Assembly: GCA_050949745.1 (NCBI GenBank)
Contig: JBMNGF010000014.1
Location: 1-31,764, forward strand
Reading direction: 5' to 3'
Length of the DNA stretch: 31,764 bases
Origin: Syntrophaceticus sp050949745
GTDB taxonomy: Bacteria > Bacillota > DSM-12270 > Thermacetogeniales > Thermacetogeniaceae
Made by a program: the position numbers and the translations under genes. The notes beneath the pieces are model-generated. The model had not been told where the DNA came from and did no database searches. It saw only the letters and a list, made by a program, of their open reading frames with translations. Positions 7,332-14,709 of this stretch are shown here, piece after piece (position 1 is the first letter of the stretch; every line of letters begins with the position of its first letter).

Positions 7332-7445
7332 GAAGATGACCCTCTAAGGATGACCCCCCCTTCGCTGTTGCCGGTCTTTTACACCGACCTGTGAGGGAAA
7401 AATGCTTTAGGAGAGAAGGGGAAGCATAAGGAGGTAGAATGTATC

Positions 7446-8147
7446 TTGTCTTCCAAGGTTCTTATAGTAGATGATGAAGAAGCGATTGTCAAACTTGTTT
7501 CCTTTAATCTGGAAAAGGAAGGCTTTGAGACTCTGGCCGCTTATGATGGGCGTGAAGCATTGGATATAATCCGCCGGGAGCCTCTGGATTTGGTTGTGCT
7601 TGATGTGATGCTTCCGGAGATGGATGGCCTTTCCCTCTGCCGCCAGCTGCGCCTGGATGGGATCCAAGTGCCTATCTTGATGCTGACGGCAAAAGATGGA
7701 GAGATCGATAAGGTTCTTGGTTTAGAGATCGGAGCTGATGATTATCTGACCAAGCCCTTCAGCCCTCGGGAGTTAGTGGCCCGGGTAAGGGCACTCCTGC
7801 GCCGCACAAAGGAAGCTAAAGATGAGCCGGAAGAACTGTTGAAGCTGGGTTCACTAGAGATATTCCCTTTAAGGTATGAAGTGAGGCGTGATGGCAGAGA
7901 ACTGGATCTGACCTCCAGGGAGTTTGAGTTGCTCCTTCTCTTTTGCCAGAATAAAGGCATAGTAATGAGCAGGGAGCAGATCTTGGAAAAGGTGTGGGGA
8001 TATGATTTTTATGGGGATGCCCGAGTGGTTGATGTGCATATCAGGCATTTGAGGGAGAAGATCGAGATTGACCCTAGCAATCCCCGTTATATTAAAACTG
8101 TGCGGGGGGTGGGTTACAAGTTACAGCAACAAGAAGAAATAATGTGA
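7446..8147 (+). CDS. phoP: phosphate-regulon response regulator (OmpR/PhoB family)
   Basis: The TTG start at 7446 gives MSSKVLIVDDEEAI and lies 11 nt after AAGGAGG; an ATG seven bases earlier is out of frame. The receiver domain (about 3-118) has acidic residues D9, D10 and E11, phospho-acceptor D53 in VVLDVMLPEMDG, and the conserved KPF lysine. A winged-helix DNA-binding domain follows (about 130-230), with LTSREFELLLLF, SREQILEKVWG, RVVDVHIRHLREKI and IKTVRGVGYKL. When phosphorylated by the adjacent kinase it should bind the Pho boxes at 6244 and 11082. The length is standard. Its stop overlaps the phoR start by 4 nt, implying translational coupling. Confidence 0.93.
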   Translation: MSSKVLIVDDEEAIVKLVSFNLEKEGFETLAAYDGREALDIIRREPLDLVVLDVMLPEMDGLSLCRQLRLDGIQVPILMLTAKDGEIDKVLGLEIGADDYLTKPFSPRELVARVRALLRRTKEAKDEPEELLKLGSLEIFPLRYEVRRDGRELDLTSREFELLLLFCQNKGIVMSREQILEKVWGYDFYGDARVVDVHIRHLREKIEIDPSNPRYIKTVRGVGYKLQQQEEIM

Positions 8148-9535
8148 TCGCTATCAGATTGACTCTGGGATTTTTGATGATCATGGGAGCCGCTATGTTG
8201 ATTCTGGGGTTTGTTATTTATTTCTCCCTGCCTTATGGGATTGCAGTGGCGGCATTGGTCTTTGTCATCAGCATGATTCTGGCGATTCTGCTGGTGCAGA
8301 GGGTTACGCATCCTCTAGATGAATTTACCCGGGTTGTGCAGCAGCTTGCGGGTGGCAACTGGAATGTCCGTCTTAATCACCGGGATCAGGATGAACTGGG
8401 TGAGGTGGCGCTTTATTTAAACAGTTTTTCAGATAAGGTCAGGGGAACGCTGGCAGCTCTGGAAGAGAGCAAGAGCAGATTAGAGACTATTGTTGCCAAT
8501 ATGGAAAGTGGTGTGCTGTTGGTAAACAGCGATGGCCAGGTGGTTTTGGTTAATCCCGCTGCAGAGGAAATCCTGGGGGTTGCGGACAGAAACATTCTGG
8601 GAAAATCACAGGTAGAAGCATTGCATAACTATCCTTTAAGCAGTTTAATCACGGAGGTTCTTGCTGAGGGAGAGGTGCGGTGCGCTGAAGTTTCTCTTTT
8701 TTATCCGCAAGAACGCATTCTTGAAGTAACTGCTGCGCCTGTATTGGGGGAGCGGAGTAAAAAGTCAGGTGTGGTGGTTGTGCTCTATGACATTACCGAG
8801 ACCAGAGGATTGGAAAGAATGCGGGCTGAGTTTATGGCTAATGTTTCCCACGAGTTGAAGACCCCGGTTACATCGATCAAGGGTTTTGCGGAAACGCTTC
8901 TTGACGGAGCTCTTTACAATCACCGTTCTGCAGAGGAGTTCGTGAACATCATCAATGACGAGGCGAACAGGCTGAGCAGGCTTGTCAATGATATCCTGGA
9001 GCTTTCCCGAATCGAGTTTCAGGAAGTAAAGCCCCAGCTGATGCCGCTGGATCTGACCTTAAAAATCAAGGAGATAGTTGATGTGATGGAGCCCCGTTTC
9101 CTAAAAAAGGGCTTATCTTTAAAGGCGATAGTTCCCAGTCACCCTGTGATAGTATCGGCTGATGCACATATGATCCACCAGTCTGTGGAAAATCTGCTGG
9201 ATAACAGTTTGAAATATACACCGGAGGGTGGTCAAGTGACGATCACGCTGTTGTCTGAGCCGGAAGAGGCGGTTGTAATAGTGGAAGATGATGGGAATGG
9301 TGTTCCTGAGGAAGATCTGAATCGTGTTTTTGAGCGTTTCTATCGTGTGGATAAAACCCGGAGCCGGAAGTTGGGTGGAACAGGATTGGGGTTAGCTATT
9401 GTAAAGCACATTGTCAGTGCCCACGGAGGCCGCGTTTGGGCAGAAAGTGAACTGGGCAGGGGCTCTAGTTTCTATATTTCCCTGCCTGCTGGAGAGAAGA
9501 TAGGGGGTTCAGAAAGGCATGGAGACAAAGAATAA
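8144..9535 (+). CDS. phoR: phosphate-regulon sensor histidine kinase
   Basis: It starts with GTG overlapping the phoP stop. Two membrane helices (about 5-28 and 31-52) are joined by only a few residues, so there is essentially no extracytoplasmic sensor domain. A HAMP linker (RVTHPLDEFTRVVQQLAGGN), a PAS domain (about 113-220, IVANMESGVLLVNSDGQVVL), and a HisKA domain with the phospho-acceptor H236 in ANVSHELKTP follow. The HATPase domain has N box ENLLDNSLKYTP, G1 VEDDGNGVP, F box ERFYRVDK and G2 GGTGLGLAIVKH. The short loop fits kinases that sense phosphate through Pst and PhoU rather than directly, which matches pstB and phoU being the next genes. The 3' end overlaps pstB by 17 nt. Confidence 0.93.
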   Translation: MIAIRLTLGFLMIMGAAMLILGFVIYFSLPYGIAVAALVFVISMILAILLVQRVTHPLDEFTRVVQQLAGGNWNVRLNHRDQDELGEVALYLNSFSDKVRGTLAALEESKSRLETIVANMESGVLLVNSDGQVVLVNPAAEEILGVADRNILGKSQVEALHNYPLSSLITEVLAEGEVRCAEVSLFYPQERILEVTAAPVLGERSKKSGVVVVLYDITETRGLERMRAEFMANVSHELKTPVTSIKGFAETLLDGALYNHRSAEEFVNIINDEANRLSRLVNDILELSRIEFQEVKPQLMPLDLTLKIKEIVDVMEPRFLKKGLSLKAIVPSHPVIVSADAHMIHQSVENLLDNSLKYTPEGGQVTITLLSEPEEAVVIVEDDGNGVPEEDLNRVFERFYRVDKTRSRKLGGTGLGLAIVKHIVSAHGGRVWAESELGRGSSFYISLPAGEKIGGSERHGDKE

Positions 9536-10280
9536 ATTTGAAATTCACAACCTAGATCTGTACTATGGCTCTAACAAAGTACTAAAAGACATTAATTTGG
9601 ATATCGCTTCTCACCAAGTGACAGCCTTGATCGGGCCCTCCGGGTGCGGTAAGTCCAGTTTGCTCAGGACATTGAATAGGATGAACGATCTTATCCCCTC
9701 GGCCAGGGTCGAAGGTTCTGTTTTGTTGGATGGAGAAGATATATACGATAGTGAGACAGATGTGGTCGGCCTGCGCAACCGAGTGGGAATGGTTTTTCAA
9801 AGCCCGAATCCTTTCCCTAAATCAATCTTTGAGAATGTCGCTTATGGGCCGCGCCGCCATGGAGAGCGGGACCGGAAGGTGCTAAAGGAAATAGTGGTAA
9901 GAAGCCTGAAGGAGGCGGCTCTCTGGAATGAGGTCAAAGACAGTTTGCATAAATCGGCATTCCAGCTGTCTGGAGGGCAGCAGCAGCGTCTTTGTATTGC
10001 CAGGGCTTTGGCGGTGCAACCTGAGGTGCTGCTGATGGATGAACCCTGTTCGGCACTGGATCCCATTTCTACCTCCAGGGTAGAGGACCTGATCCATGAA
10101 CTGAAAAAGGATTACACTATTATTATTGTCACCCATAATATGCAGCAGGCGGCAAGAGTTTCTCAGTATACCGCGTTTTTGCTGACTGGATCACTGATCG
10201 AGTTCGATGAGACAGATAAGATTTTTACCAAACCATCCAAGGAGGAGACCGAGGGCTATATTACCGGCCGTTTTGGCTAA
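9519..10280 (+). CDS. pstB: phosphate ABC transporter ATP-binding protein
   Basis: The 253-residue cytoplasmic ATPase of the high-affinity phosphate importer has Walker A GPSGCGKS (39-46), the PstB-specific LRTLNRMNDL after it, Q-loop GMVFQSPNPFPKSIFENV, signature LSGGQQQR, Walker B LLMDEPCSALDP and the switch histidine in IIIVTHNMQQA. The ending YITGRFG is typical of PstB. The start lies inside the end of phoR, with AGGCATGG and an upstream GGGGG patch. It lies before phoU, as usual, but is separated from pstC/pstA by phoU, a repeat region and pstS2, so the transporter is encoded in two blocks. Confidence 0.96.
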   Translation: METKNKFEIHNLDLYYGSNKVLKDINLDIASHQVTALIGPSGCGKSSLLRTLNRMNDLIPSARVEGSVLLDGEDIYDSETDVVGLRNRVGMVFQSPNPFPKSIFENVAYGPRRHGERDRKVLKEIVVRSLKEAALWNEVKDSLHKSAFQLSGGQQQRLCIARALAVQPEVLLMDEPCSALDPISTSRVEDLIHELKKDYTIIIVTHNMQQAARVSQYTAFLLTGSLIEFDETDKIFTKPSKEETEGYITGRFG

Positions 10281-10299
10281 GAGAAAGGGATGAAGGCCA

Positions 10300-10956
10300 G
10301 TGGCTAGAAAATCCTATAGTGAACAGCTTGCTGGGTTGAAAGAAGATGTTTTGAAGATGGGAACCATGGTGGAAGAAGCGATCTATAATGCTGTGAAATC
10401 CTTGAAAAAACGGGATGATGAACTGGCCCAGCAGGTGATCGATGGGGATGATGCCATCGATGATTTTATGATCGAGATCGAGGACTGCTGTATAACGCTG
10501 CTTGCCTTGCAGCAGCCGATGGCCACGGATCTGCGTGTGATTACTACAGCCATCAAGATTATCACCGACCTGGAGCGCATGGCGGACCTGGCTGGCGATA
10601 TTGCCAAGGTGACTATCCGCATTTCCGAGCAGCCGCTGATCAAGCCATTGATCGATATACCGCGCATGATGAAAATTACCCAGGAGATGACCAGGATCAG
10701 CTTGGAGGCTTATGTCAACGAGGCACCGGAGCAGGTGGACTGTTTGATCGAATTTGACCATGAAGTTGATGATCTTTATAATCAGGTTTTAAGTGAACTT
10801 GTGGTCTTAATGATGGTTGATTCCCAAACTATCAAGCAGGCTACACAGCTTCTTTTTGTTGCTCGATTTTTGGAGAGAATCGCCGATCACGCTACAAATG
10901 TTGGCGAAGCAGTCTATTTTATGGTCAGGGGTGAACGCAAAGATCTTAACCAATGA
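10300..10956 (+). CDS. phoU: phosphate signalling regulator PhoU
   Basis: The 218-residue all-helical protein has a GTG start (MARKSYSEQLAGLKEDVL) and two PhoU three-helix repeats. Each carries the metal-binding acidic signature: TDLRVITTAIKIITDLERMA in repeat 1 and LFVARFLERIADHATNVGEA in repeat 2. PhoU couples the Pst transporter to PhoR and restrains the kinase when phosphate is plentiful. Its place directly after pstB and downstream of phoR fits that role. The stop codon TGA (10954-10956) is itself the first three bases of a hairpin repeat, so the mRNA ends in a stem. Confidence 0.94.
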   Translation: MARKSYSEQLAGLKEDVLKMGTMVEEAIYNAVKSLKKRDDELAQQVIDGDDAIDDFMIEIEDCCITLLALQQPMATDLRVITTAIKIITDLERMADLAGDIAKVTIRISEQPLIKPLIDIPRMMKITQEMTRISLEAYVNEAPEQVDCLIEFDHEVDDLYNQVLSELVVLMMVDSQTIKQATQLLFVARFLERIADHATNVGEAVYFMVRGERKDLNQ

Positions 10957-10982
10957 GTCAAAGGGACGGGGGTTTTGACTCA
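10954..10982 (+). repeat. GGGACG-loop hairpin repeat, copy 2 (contains the phoU stop codon)
   Basis: Arms TGAGTCA (10954-10960) and TGACTCA (10976-10982) are perfect 7-bp partners around the 15-nt loop AAGGGACGGGGGTTT. The first TGA is the phoU stop. Confidence 0.8.
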
Positions 10983-10997
10983 TTCCCACATCTCAAA

Positions 10998-11052
10998 TGA
11001 CGGGGGTCTTGTCATACGTGACACGGGACGGCGGCGCGGTTCTCTTGTCACG
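10998..11052 (+). repeat. GGGACG-loop hairpin repeat, shortened copy and copy 3 with longer loop
   Basis: A shortened element, TGAC (10998-11001)...GTCA (11011-11014), is followed by a full one with arms CGTGACA (11017-11023) and TGTCACG (11046-11052). The loop of the full one, 22 nt, reads as the usual CGGGACGG...GTTCTCT with about 7 extra bases (CGGCGCG) inserted. Confidence 0.65.
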
Positions 11053-11081
11053 CATTTTTGATAAAGATTTGCAATCTAAAT

Positions 11082-11120
11082 TTAATCTATAGTTAATATT
11101 TCCTTAATCTATTGTCTGTA
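11082..11120 (+). promoter_or_regulatory. Pho box upstream of pstS2
   Basis: TTAATC (11082), TTAATA (11093), TTAATC (11104) and TCTGTA (11115) lie at exact 11-bp intervals, the same four-hexamer layout as at 6244. TAATAT (11130-11135) is a plausible -10 at the right distance. The leader to the pstS2 start is about 85 nt. Confidence 0.8.
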
Positions 11121-11222
11121 AGCTAGAAATAATATAACAGTATACTACAGTAAATATGAGAGTGTGATGCGGGCACGGTCCTTTAGTCACGCCGGTAGCC
11201 AGACTGGAATAGGGGTTTTGGA

Positions 11223-12047
11223 ATGATTTCAAGATTAAAGAGATCTGTTAGTGTTAAGATATTGTTCGTTATCTTGGTTGTGGCGCTCCTGGCGGGAGGC
11301 TGTGCCTCTGCTGATCCTGAAAATACTATCAATATTTCTGGTTCCTCTTCAATTCAGCCTCTTTCAGAGGAACTGGCCAACGCCTTTATGGAAGAAAACT
11401 CGGAGATCACGATCAATGTAGCGGGCGGGGGTTCCAGTGCGGGGATCAAAGCGACTCGGGATGGAACCTCAGATATCGGAGCATCTTCCCGGGAACTGGA
11501 AAGTGATGAAAGGGAGGGACTGACAGTGATCCCTATTGCTATTGATGGGATTACTCTGGTAGTCAATCCGGAAAGTCAGGTGGACAACCTGACTTTGGAA
11601 CAGGTGCGGCTCATCTATAGTGGACAGATCACCAACTGGAGTGAAGTTGGAGGGAAGGATGGGGCTATTAACACCTTCACCCGCGAGGAGGGTTCTGGAA
11701 CCCGGGGCGCCTTTGAAGATCTGGTGATGAAGGGCGCCAAAATCAGCAGCAAGACGGGAGTCCAGAATACTACCGGCTCTCTGCGCACCGCTGTCGCCGG
11801 GGATCCTCATGCTATTGCTTATATATCTCTTGGCAATGTCAACGATAGTATCAAGGTGCTGGCAGTGGACGGCGTTTTGCCTAAAAGTGAAACCATTAAA
11901 AATGGTTCCTATAAGCTTACCCGCTCCTTTTTTTATCTTACCGGGGAGCAGCCCCGGGGAAATGCCAGAAATTTTATCGATTTTGTTCTCAGTCCGGATG
12001 GACAACAGATTGTAAGACAAAACTTTATATCAATTTCAGACAACTGA
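11223..12047 (+). CDS. pstS: phosphate ABC transporter substrate-binding lipoprotein, PstS2
   Basis: The 274-residue lipoprotein has a signal peptide running from the basic MISRLKRSVSVK through a hydrophobic core to the lipobox LLAGGC. The mature protein has INISGSSSIQPLSEELANAF, VAGGGSSAGI, DIGASSRELE, REEGSGTRGAFEDL and GDPHAIAYISLG, the same phosphate-contacting loops as PstS1. A clear difference is Gly for Asp in GTR(G/D)AFE; an Asp at or near this position makes a low-barrier hydrogen bond to phosphate in some PstS proteins, so affinity may differ (inference). It is followed by pstC and pstA, so this is the copy tied to the permease operon, under its own Pho box. Confidence 0.95.
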   Translation: MISRLKRSVSVKILFVILVVALLAGGCASADPENTINISGSSSIQPLSEELANAFMEENSEITINVAGGGSSAGIKATRDGTSDIGASSRELESDEREGLTVIPIAIDGITLVVNPESQVDNLTLEQVRLIYSGQITNWSEVGGKDGAINTFTREEGSGTRGAFEDLVMKGAKISSKTGVQNTTGSLRTAVAGDPHAIAYISLGNVNDSIKVLAVDGVLPKSETIKNGSYKLTRSFFYLTGEQPRGNARNFIDFVLSPDGQQIVRQNFISISDN

Positions 12048-12134
12048 CATCCCTTGTCAGGGACGCCAGCCTCAGGGGAATGAGGGAGGTAGGTTCCTAT
12101 TATTACATCGCTGAAAGAGACCCTTTATACTAAA

Positions 12135-12989
12135 TTGCTTCTGTTGTTTGCTCTGGCTTCTATCCTGGTGGTTGTTCTGGTGGGATTGTTTGTTTTCCTC
12201 CAGGGCTATCCCCTATTGGCCAAAACAGGGTTCTTTACCTTTCTCACCGGACTTGAATGGCTGCCCGGGGAGGGTATTTTTGGCATCCTACCTATGGTTA
12301 TCGGCACCCTGGCTGTTACTCTGGGTGCTTTGATTATCGGAGTTCCCCTTGGTGTTACCACAGCGGTTTTTCTTGCGGAGTATGCCCCTGAGAGAATAGC
12401 CTTTTGGACCAGGCGAGCGGTGGAATTGCTGGCTGGGATCCCTTCTGTTGTCTACGGTTTATTTGGGATGACGGTAATTGTGCCTCTAGTGCGACATGTG
12501 GCGCTGAATTGGTTTGGCGATCTGTTGTCACCGGAGATGAGGACAGGCTATGGCATTTTAGCCGCCTCTCTAGTGCTGGGAATCATGATTCTGCCTACGA
12601 TTGTGAGCATTTCCGAAGATGCTTTGCGGGCGGTACCCAAAGCCTATAAAGAGGGTTCCTATGCCCTTGGTGTCCATCAGTGGCAGACAATTTGGCATAA
12701 TACACTTCCCGCTGCCGGCACTGGGATTATGTCCAGTGTCATATTGGGGATGGGTAGGGCGATTGGGGAAACCATGGCTATTCTTATGGTTGCAGGCAAC
12801 GCCCCGGCTTTTCCTACATCTATCTTTTCTCCAGTCCGTACCCTTAGCGGGAATATCGGGCTAGAGATGTCTTACGCTTCAGGAGAGCATGCTCAGGCGC
12901 TATTTGCTACTGGCGTAGTTCTCTTTATTGTTATCATGATCTTGAACGGCCTTGCGCTGCTTATTGCCAGGAAGGGGGCCAACGCCTGA
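12135..12989 (+). CDS. pstC: phosphate ABC transporter permease PstC
   Basis: The integral-membrane subunit has about six helices and the permease coupling motif around EDALRAVPKAYKEGSYALGV. GMGRAIGETMAILMVAGN and the earlier AVELLAGIPSVVYGLFG are standard PstC signatures. The start given is the first conventional start codon (TTG, 12135), but it has no Shine-Dalgarno and would begin inside helix 1. The frame is open back to 12093, and GGGAGGT (12084-12090) sits 8 nt before ATT codons at 12099 and 12102, giving (M)IITSLKETLYTKLLLLFA. That N-terminus resembles other PstC proteins better, so an ATT start is likely. The TGA overlaps the pstA ATG. Confidence 0.9.
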   Translation: MLLLFALASILVVVLVGLFVFLQGYPLLAKTGFFTFLTGLEWLPGEGIFGILPMVIGTLAVTLGALIIGVPLGVTTAVFLAEYAPERIAFWTRRAVELLAGIPSVVYGLFGMTVIVPLVRHVALNWFGDLLSPEMRTGYGILAASLVLGIMILPTIVSISEDALRAVPKAYKEGSYALGVHQWQTIWHNTLPAAGTGIMSSVILGMGRAIGETMAILMVAGNAPAFPTSIFSPVRTLSGNIGLEMSYASGEHAQALFATGVVLFIVIMILNGLALLIARKGANA

Positions 12990-13834
12990 TGAAAATGCCG
13001 ATCCAGGAGAAATTGGCGAAATGGTTTATCTGGGGTTCAGCTTTGCTCACTGTATCTATTTTGGCCTTGATCGTCGGTTATGTTATGGTGCAAGGCCTTG
13101 GACAGTTAAGTATCTCCTTCTTTTTGGAAAACCCCCGCAAGATGGGGAGCGAAGGGGGTATTTTTTCACCCCTGGTGGGAACCATCTACTTTACTCTGCT
13201 CACTATGCTCCTGGCGATACCGGTGGGTGTGGGGGCGGCTGTTTATCTCTCCGAATTCACACGAGAGGGCCCTTTAGTACGAGTGATCAGGTTTTTTTCA
13301 GATGCCCTGGCAGGCATTCCCTCTATAGTGATTGGACTGTTTGGTTTCGCATTTTTTGTTGTGTTATTGGAGCCCATAACCGGGGGTTGGTCGATAATTT
13401 CCGGTTCTCTCACTGCTTTCTGCATGATTTTGCCAATTATTATCCGGGTGACAGAGGAAGCGCTGCAAGCTATTCCTAACTCCTACAGGGAAGGGAGCCT
13501 GGCGTTAGGGGTCAGCAAGTGGGATACAGTGATGAATGTGGTCCTTCCCAGCGCTTTGCCGGGAATTTTTACAGCATCCCTGTTGGGTATTGGTCGTGTG
13601 ATCGGTGAAACGGCGGCATTATTGCTCACCCTGGGCGGTTCGCTGCTGATACCCAAATCAATTTTCAGCCCTGCGCGTACCCTCTCCATGCACCTCTACC
13701 TGGTGGCTATGGAAACCGGCGAATTTGGCGTCGCCTTTGGCACAGCCGCCGTTCTAATCCTGCTGATCCTCCTGATCAACCTGGGTGGCTACTACCTGGT
13801 GCAGCGCCTAACCAGACGCATGGTCGGCGACTAA
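12989..13834 (+). CDS. pstA: phosphate ABC transporter permease PstA
   Basis: The 281-residue second permease subunit has six hydrophobic segments. ALAGIPSIVIGLFGFAFFVV, the coupling helix EEALQAIPNSYREGSLALGV, and GIGRVIGETAALLLTLGGS are PstA signatures, and the protein is full length. The ATG overlaps the pstC stop (TGATG), so the two are translationally coupled and form the PstCA channel that works with PstB from the upstream block. A hairpin repeat begins 2 nt after the stop codon. Confidence 0.95.
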   Translation: MKMPIQEKLAKWFIWGSALLTVSILALIVGYVMVQGLGQLSISFFLENPRKMGSEGGIFSPLVGTIYFTLLTMLLAIPVGVGAAVYLSEFTREGPLVRVIRFFSDALAGIPSIVIGLFGFAFFVVLLEPITGGWSIISGSLTAFCMILPIIIRVTEEALQAIPNSYREGSLALGVSKWDTVMNVVLPSALPGIFTASLLGIGRVIGETAALLLTLGGSLLIPKSIFSPARTLSMHLYLVAMETGEFGVAFGTAAVLILLILLINLGGYYLVQRLTRRMVGD

Positions 13835-13836
13835 AT

Positions 13837-13867
13837 GTGAGTCAAGGGGACGGGGGTTTTGACTCAC
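13837..13867 (+). repeat. GGGACG-loop hairpin repeat, copy 4 (after pstA)
   Basis: Arms GTGAGTCA (13837-13844) and TGACTCAC (13860-13867) are perfect 8-bp partners around the 15-nt loop AGGGGACGGGGGTTT. A decayed relative follows at about 13884-13918 (GGGGACGGGGGTCTTGTCACG) with no intact left arm. Confidence 0.8.
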
Positions 13868-13960
13868 AGATTAAGAGAGATAGGCGGGCGGACGCGGGGA
13901 CGGGGGTCTTGTCACGCATGCTTAATGTTCAAGGTACGCTGTCGCAGCTGCGCTGATTTA

Positions 13961-14257
13961 TCACCTCAGTGACTGTGTTACAATATCTACTTGTTCCTCC
14001 ATATTGACCTCTTTATCCCTTCGCTCATCAATAGTGATGTTGGTGATGACTCTGGTGGTGCCGGCCATGGCGTTTTCATGGATTTCTTTGGCCACATCCA
14101 TCAGTTGATCTAATTCTCCTTCGATGATGGTTTGTGTCGGTGTGATCTGGTATTTCAATCCTCTTTCTTCAATAGTATGAACAGCACCAGTTACGGCGGA
14201 ACTGAAGCTTGCTGATTTGGTTCCAACAGGTGTGAGACTAATTCCCAATAAGGGCAA
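13961..14257 (-). CDS. MTH1187-family thiamine-binding protein
   Basis: The 98-residue protein starts at TTG (14257), giving MPLLGISLTPVGT, with AAAGGAG 8 nt upstream; a farther ATG at 14305 lies inside a repeat and is rejected. SLTPVGT, the central LKYQITPTQTIIEGE and the late RVITNITIDERRD match the Thiamine_BP (formerly DUF77) family, small ferredoxin-like-fold tetramers that bind thiamine or a similar heterocycle in the cytoplasm. Family members are often next to thiamine or hydroxymethylpyrimidine transport genes, but none is here. It probably has its own transcript, running convergently toward the pst operon. Confidence 0.85.
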   Translation of the reverse strand: MPLLGISLTPVGTKSASFSSAVTGAVHTIEERGLKYQITPTQTIIEGELDQLMDVAKEIHENAMAGTTRVITNITIDERRDKEVNMEEQVDIVTQSLR

Positions 14258-14276
14258 TGGTATCACTCCTTTGTAG

Positions 14277-14343
14277 GTGGCACTGGGACGTTTCGTTTGC
14301 CACATAATTCACCGCTGTGGCACTGGGACGTTTCGTTTGCCAC
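14277..14343. repeat. two tandem 40-bp units carrying GGGACG-loop hairpins
   Basis: GTGGCA (14277-14282)...TGCCAC (14298-14303) and the same at 14317-14322/14338-14343 enclose identical 15-nt loops CTGGGACGTTTCGTT. The units, each followed by ATAATT, are exactly 40 bp apart. They sit immediately upstream of the thiamine-binding gene. Confidence 0.8.
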
Positions 14344-14440
14344 ATAATTTGCTGCTGCAGCAGGGATCTAGTATCCATCAATGTTAAGTTGCTGTCTAGT
14401 ACAGCATGAAGACAGAATACCCCCCTGACTCACGGATTCA

Positions 14441-14469
14441 TGAGTCAAAGTCCCCGTCCCCTTGACTCA
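14441..14469 (-). repeat. GGGACG-loop hairpin repeat, copy 7 (minus orientation)
   Basis: TGAGTCA (14441-14447) and TGACTCA (14463-14469) enclose a 15-nt loop that reads AGGGGACGGGGACTT on the minus strand. Loose TGACTCA/TGACTCAT fragments flank it at 14427 and 14481. Confidence 0.75.
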
Positions 14470-14677
14470 CCCAGTCTCCCTGACTCATCTTTTGATTCAC
14501 TAATTAAAGGTTTCCTCACTGTGGAGTTTTTTATGCTGATGTTGGGGGATAATTGAGCGAAGGACGTTGACGCAGATAAAGAGAGATACTTTACCTAATT
14601 TACCGTAATTGCTCAGAATTCTCGATTATACTGTTTATTTCGCTGATATGAAGGGGAAAATAATGCAAAAATGGCCT

Positions 14678-14706
14678 TTGACTTTTCTGGATTTCCAGTC
14701 TATAAT
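14678..14706 (+). promoter_or_regulatory. SigA-type promoter of the ctsR-mcsA-mcsB-clpC operon
   Basis: TTGACT (14678-14683), a 17-nt spacer and a perfect TATAAT (14701-14706) form a near-consensus vegetative promoter. TTTGACT over the -35 is also the reverse complement of a CtsR half-site (AGTCAAA). The predicted start, around 14713, falls inside the first CtsR operator. Confidence 0.85.
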
Positions 14707-14709
14707 GAA

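Noticed and set aside
11469..12020. 183-codon minus-strand frame opposite pstS2
   Set aside because: Antisense shadow of a conserved gene, no ribosome-binding site or domain.
12952..13479. 175-codon plus-strand frame overlapping pstC/pstA
   Set aside because: Out of frame with two conserved, coupled permease genes; cysteine/tyrosine-rich nonsense composition.
14258..14305. N-terminal extension of the thiamine-binding protein to an ATG at 14305
   Set aside because: It lies in a duplicated hairpin repeat, lacks an SD, and does not match the family start; TTG 14257 has AAAGGAG at 8 nt.
14277..14343. CRISPR-like array
   Set aside because: Only two units, spacer about 13 bp, and repeat explained by the hairpin family; no cas genes.
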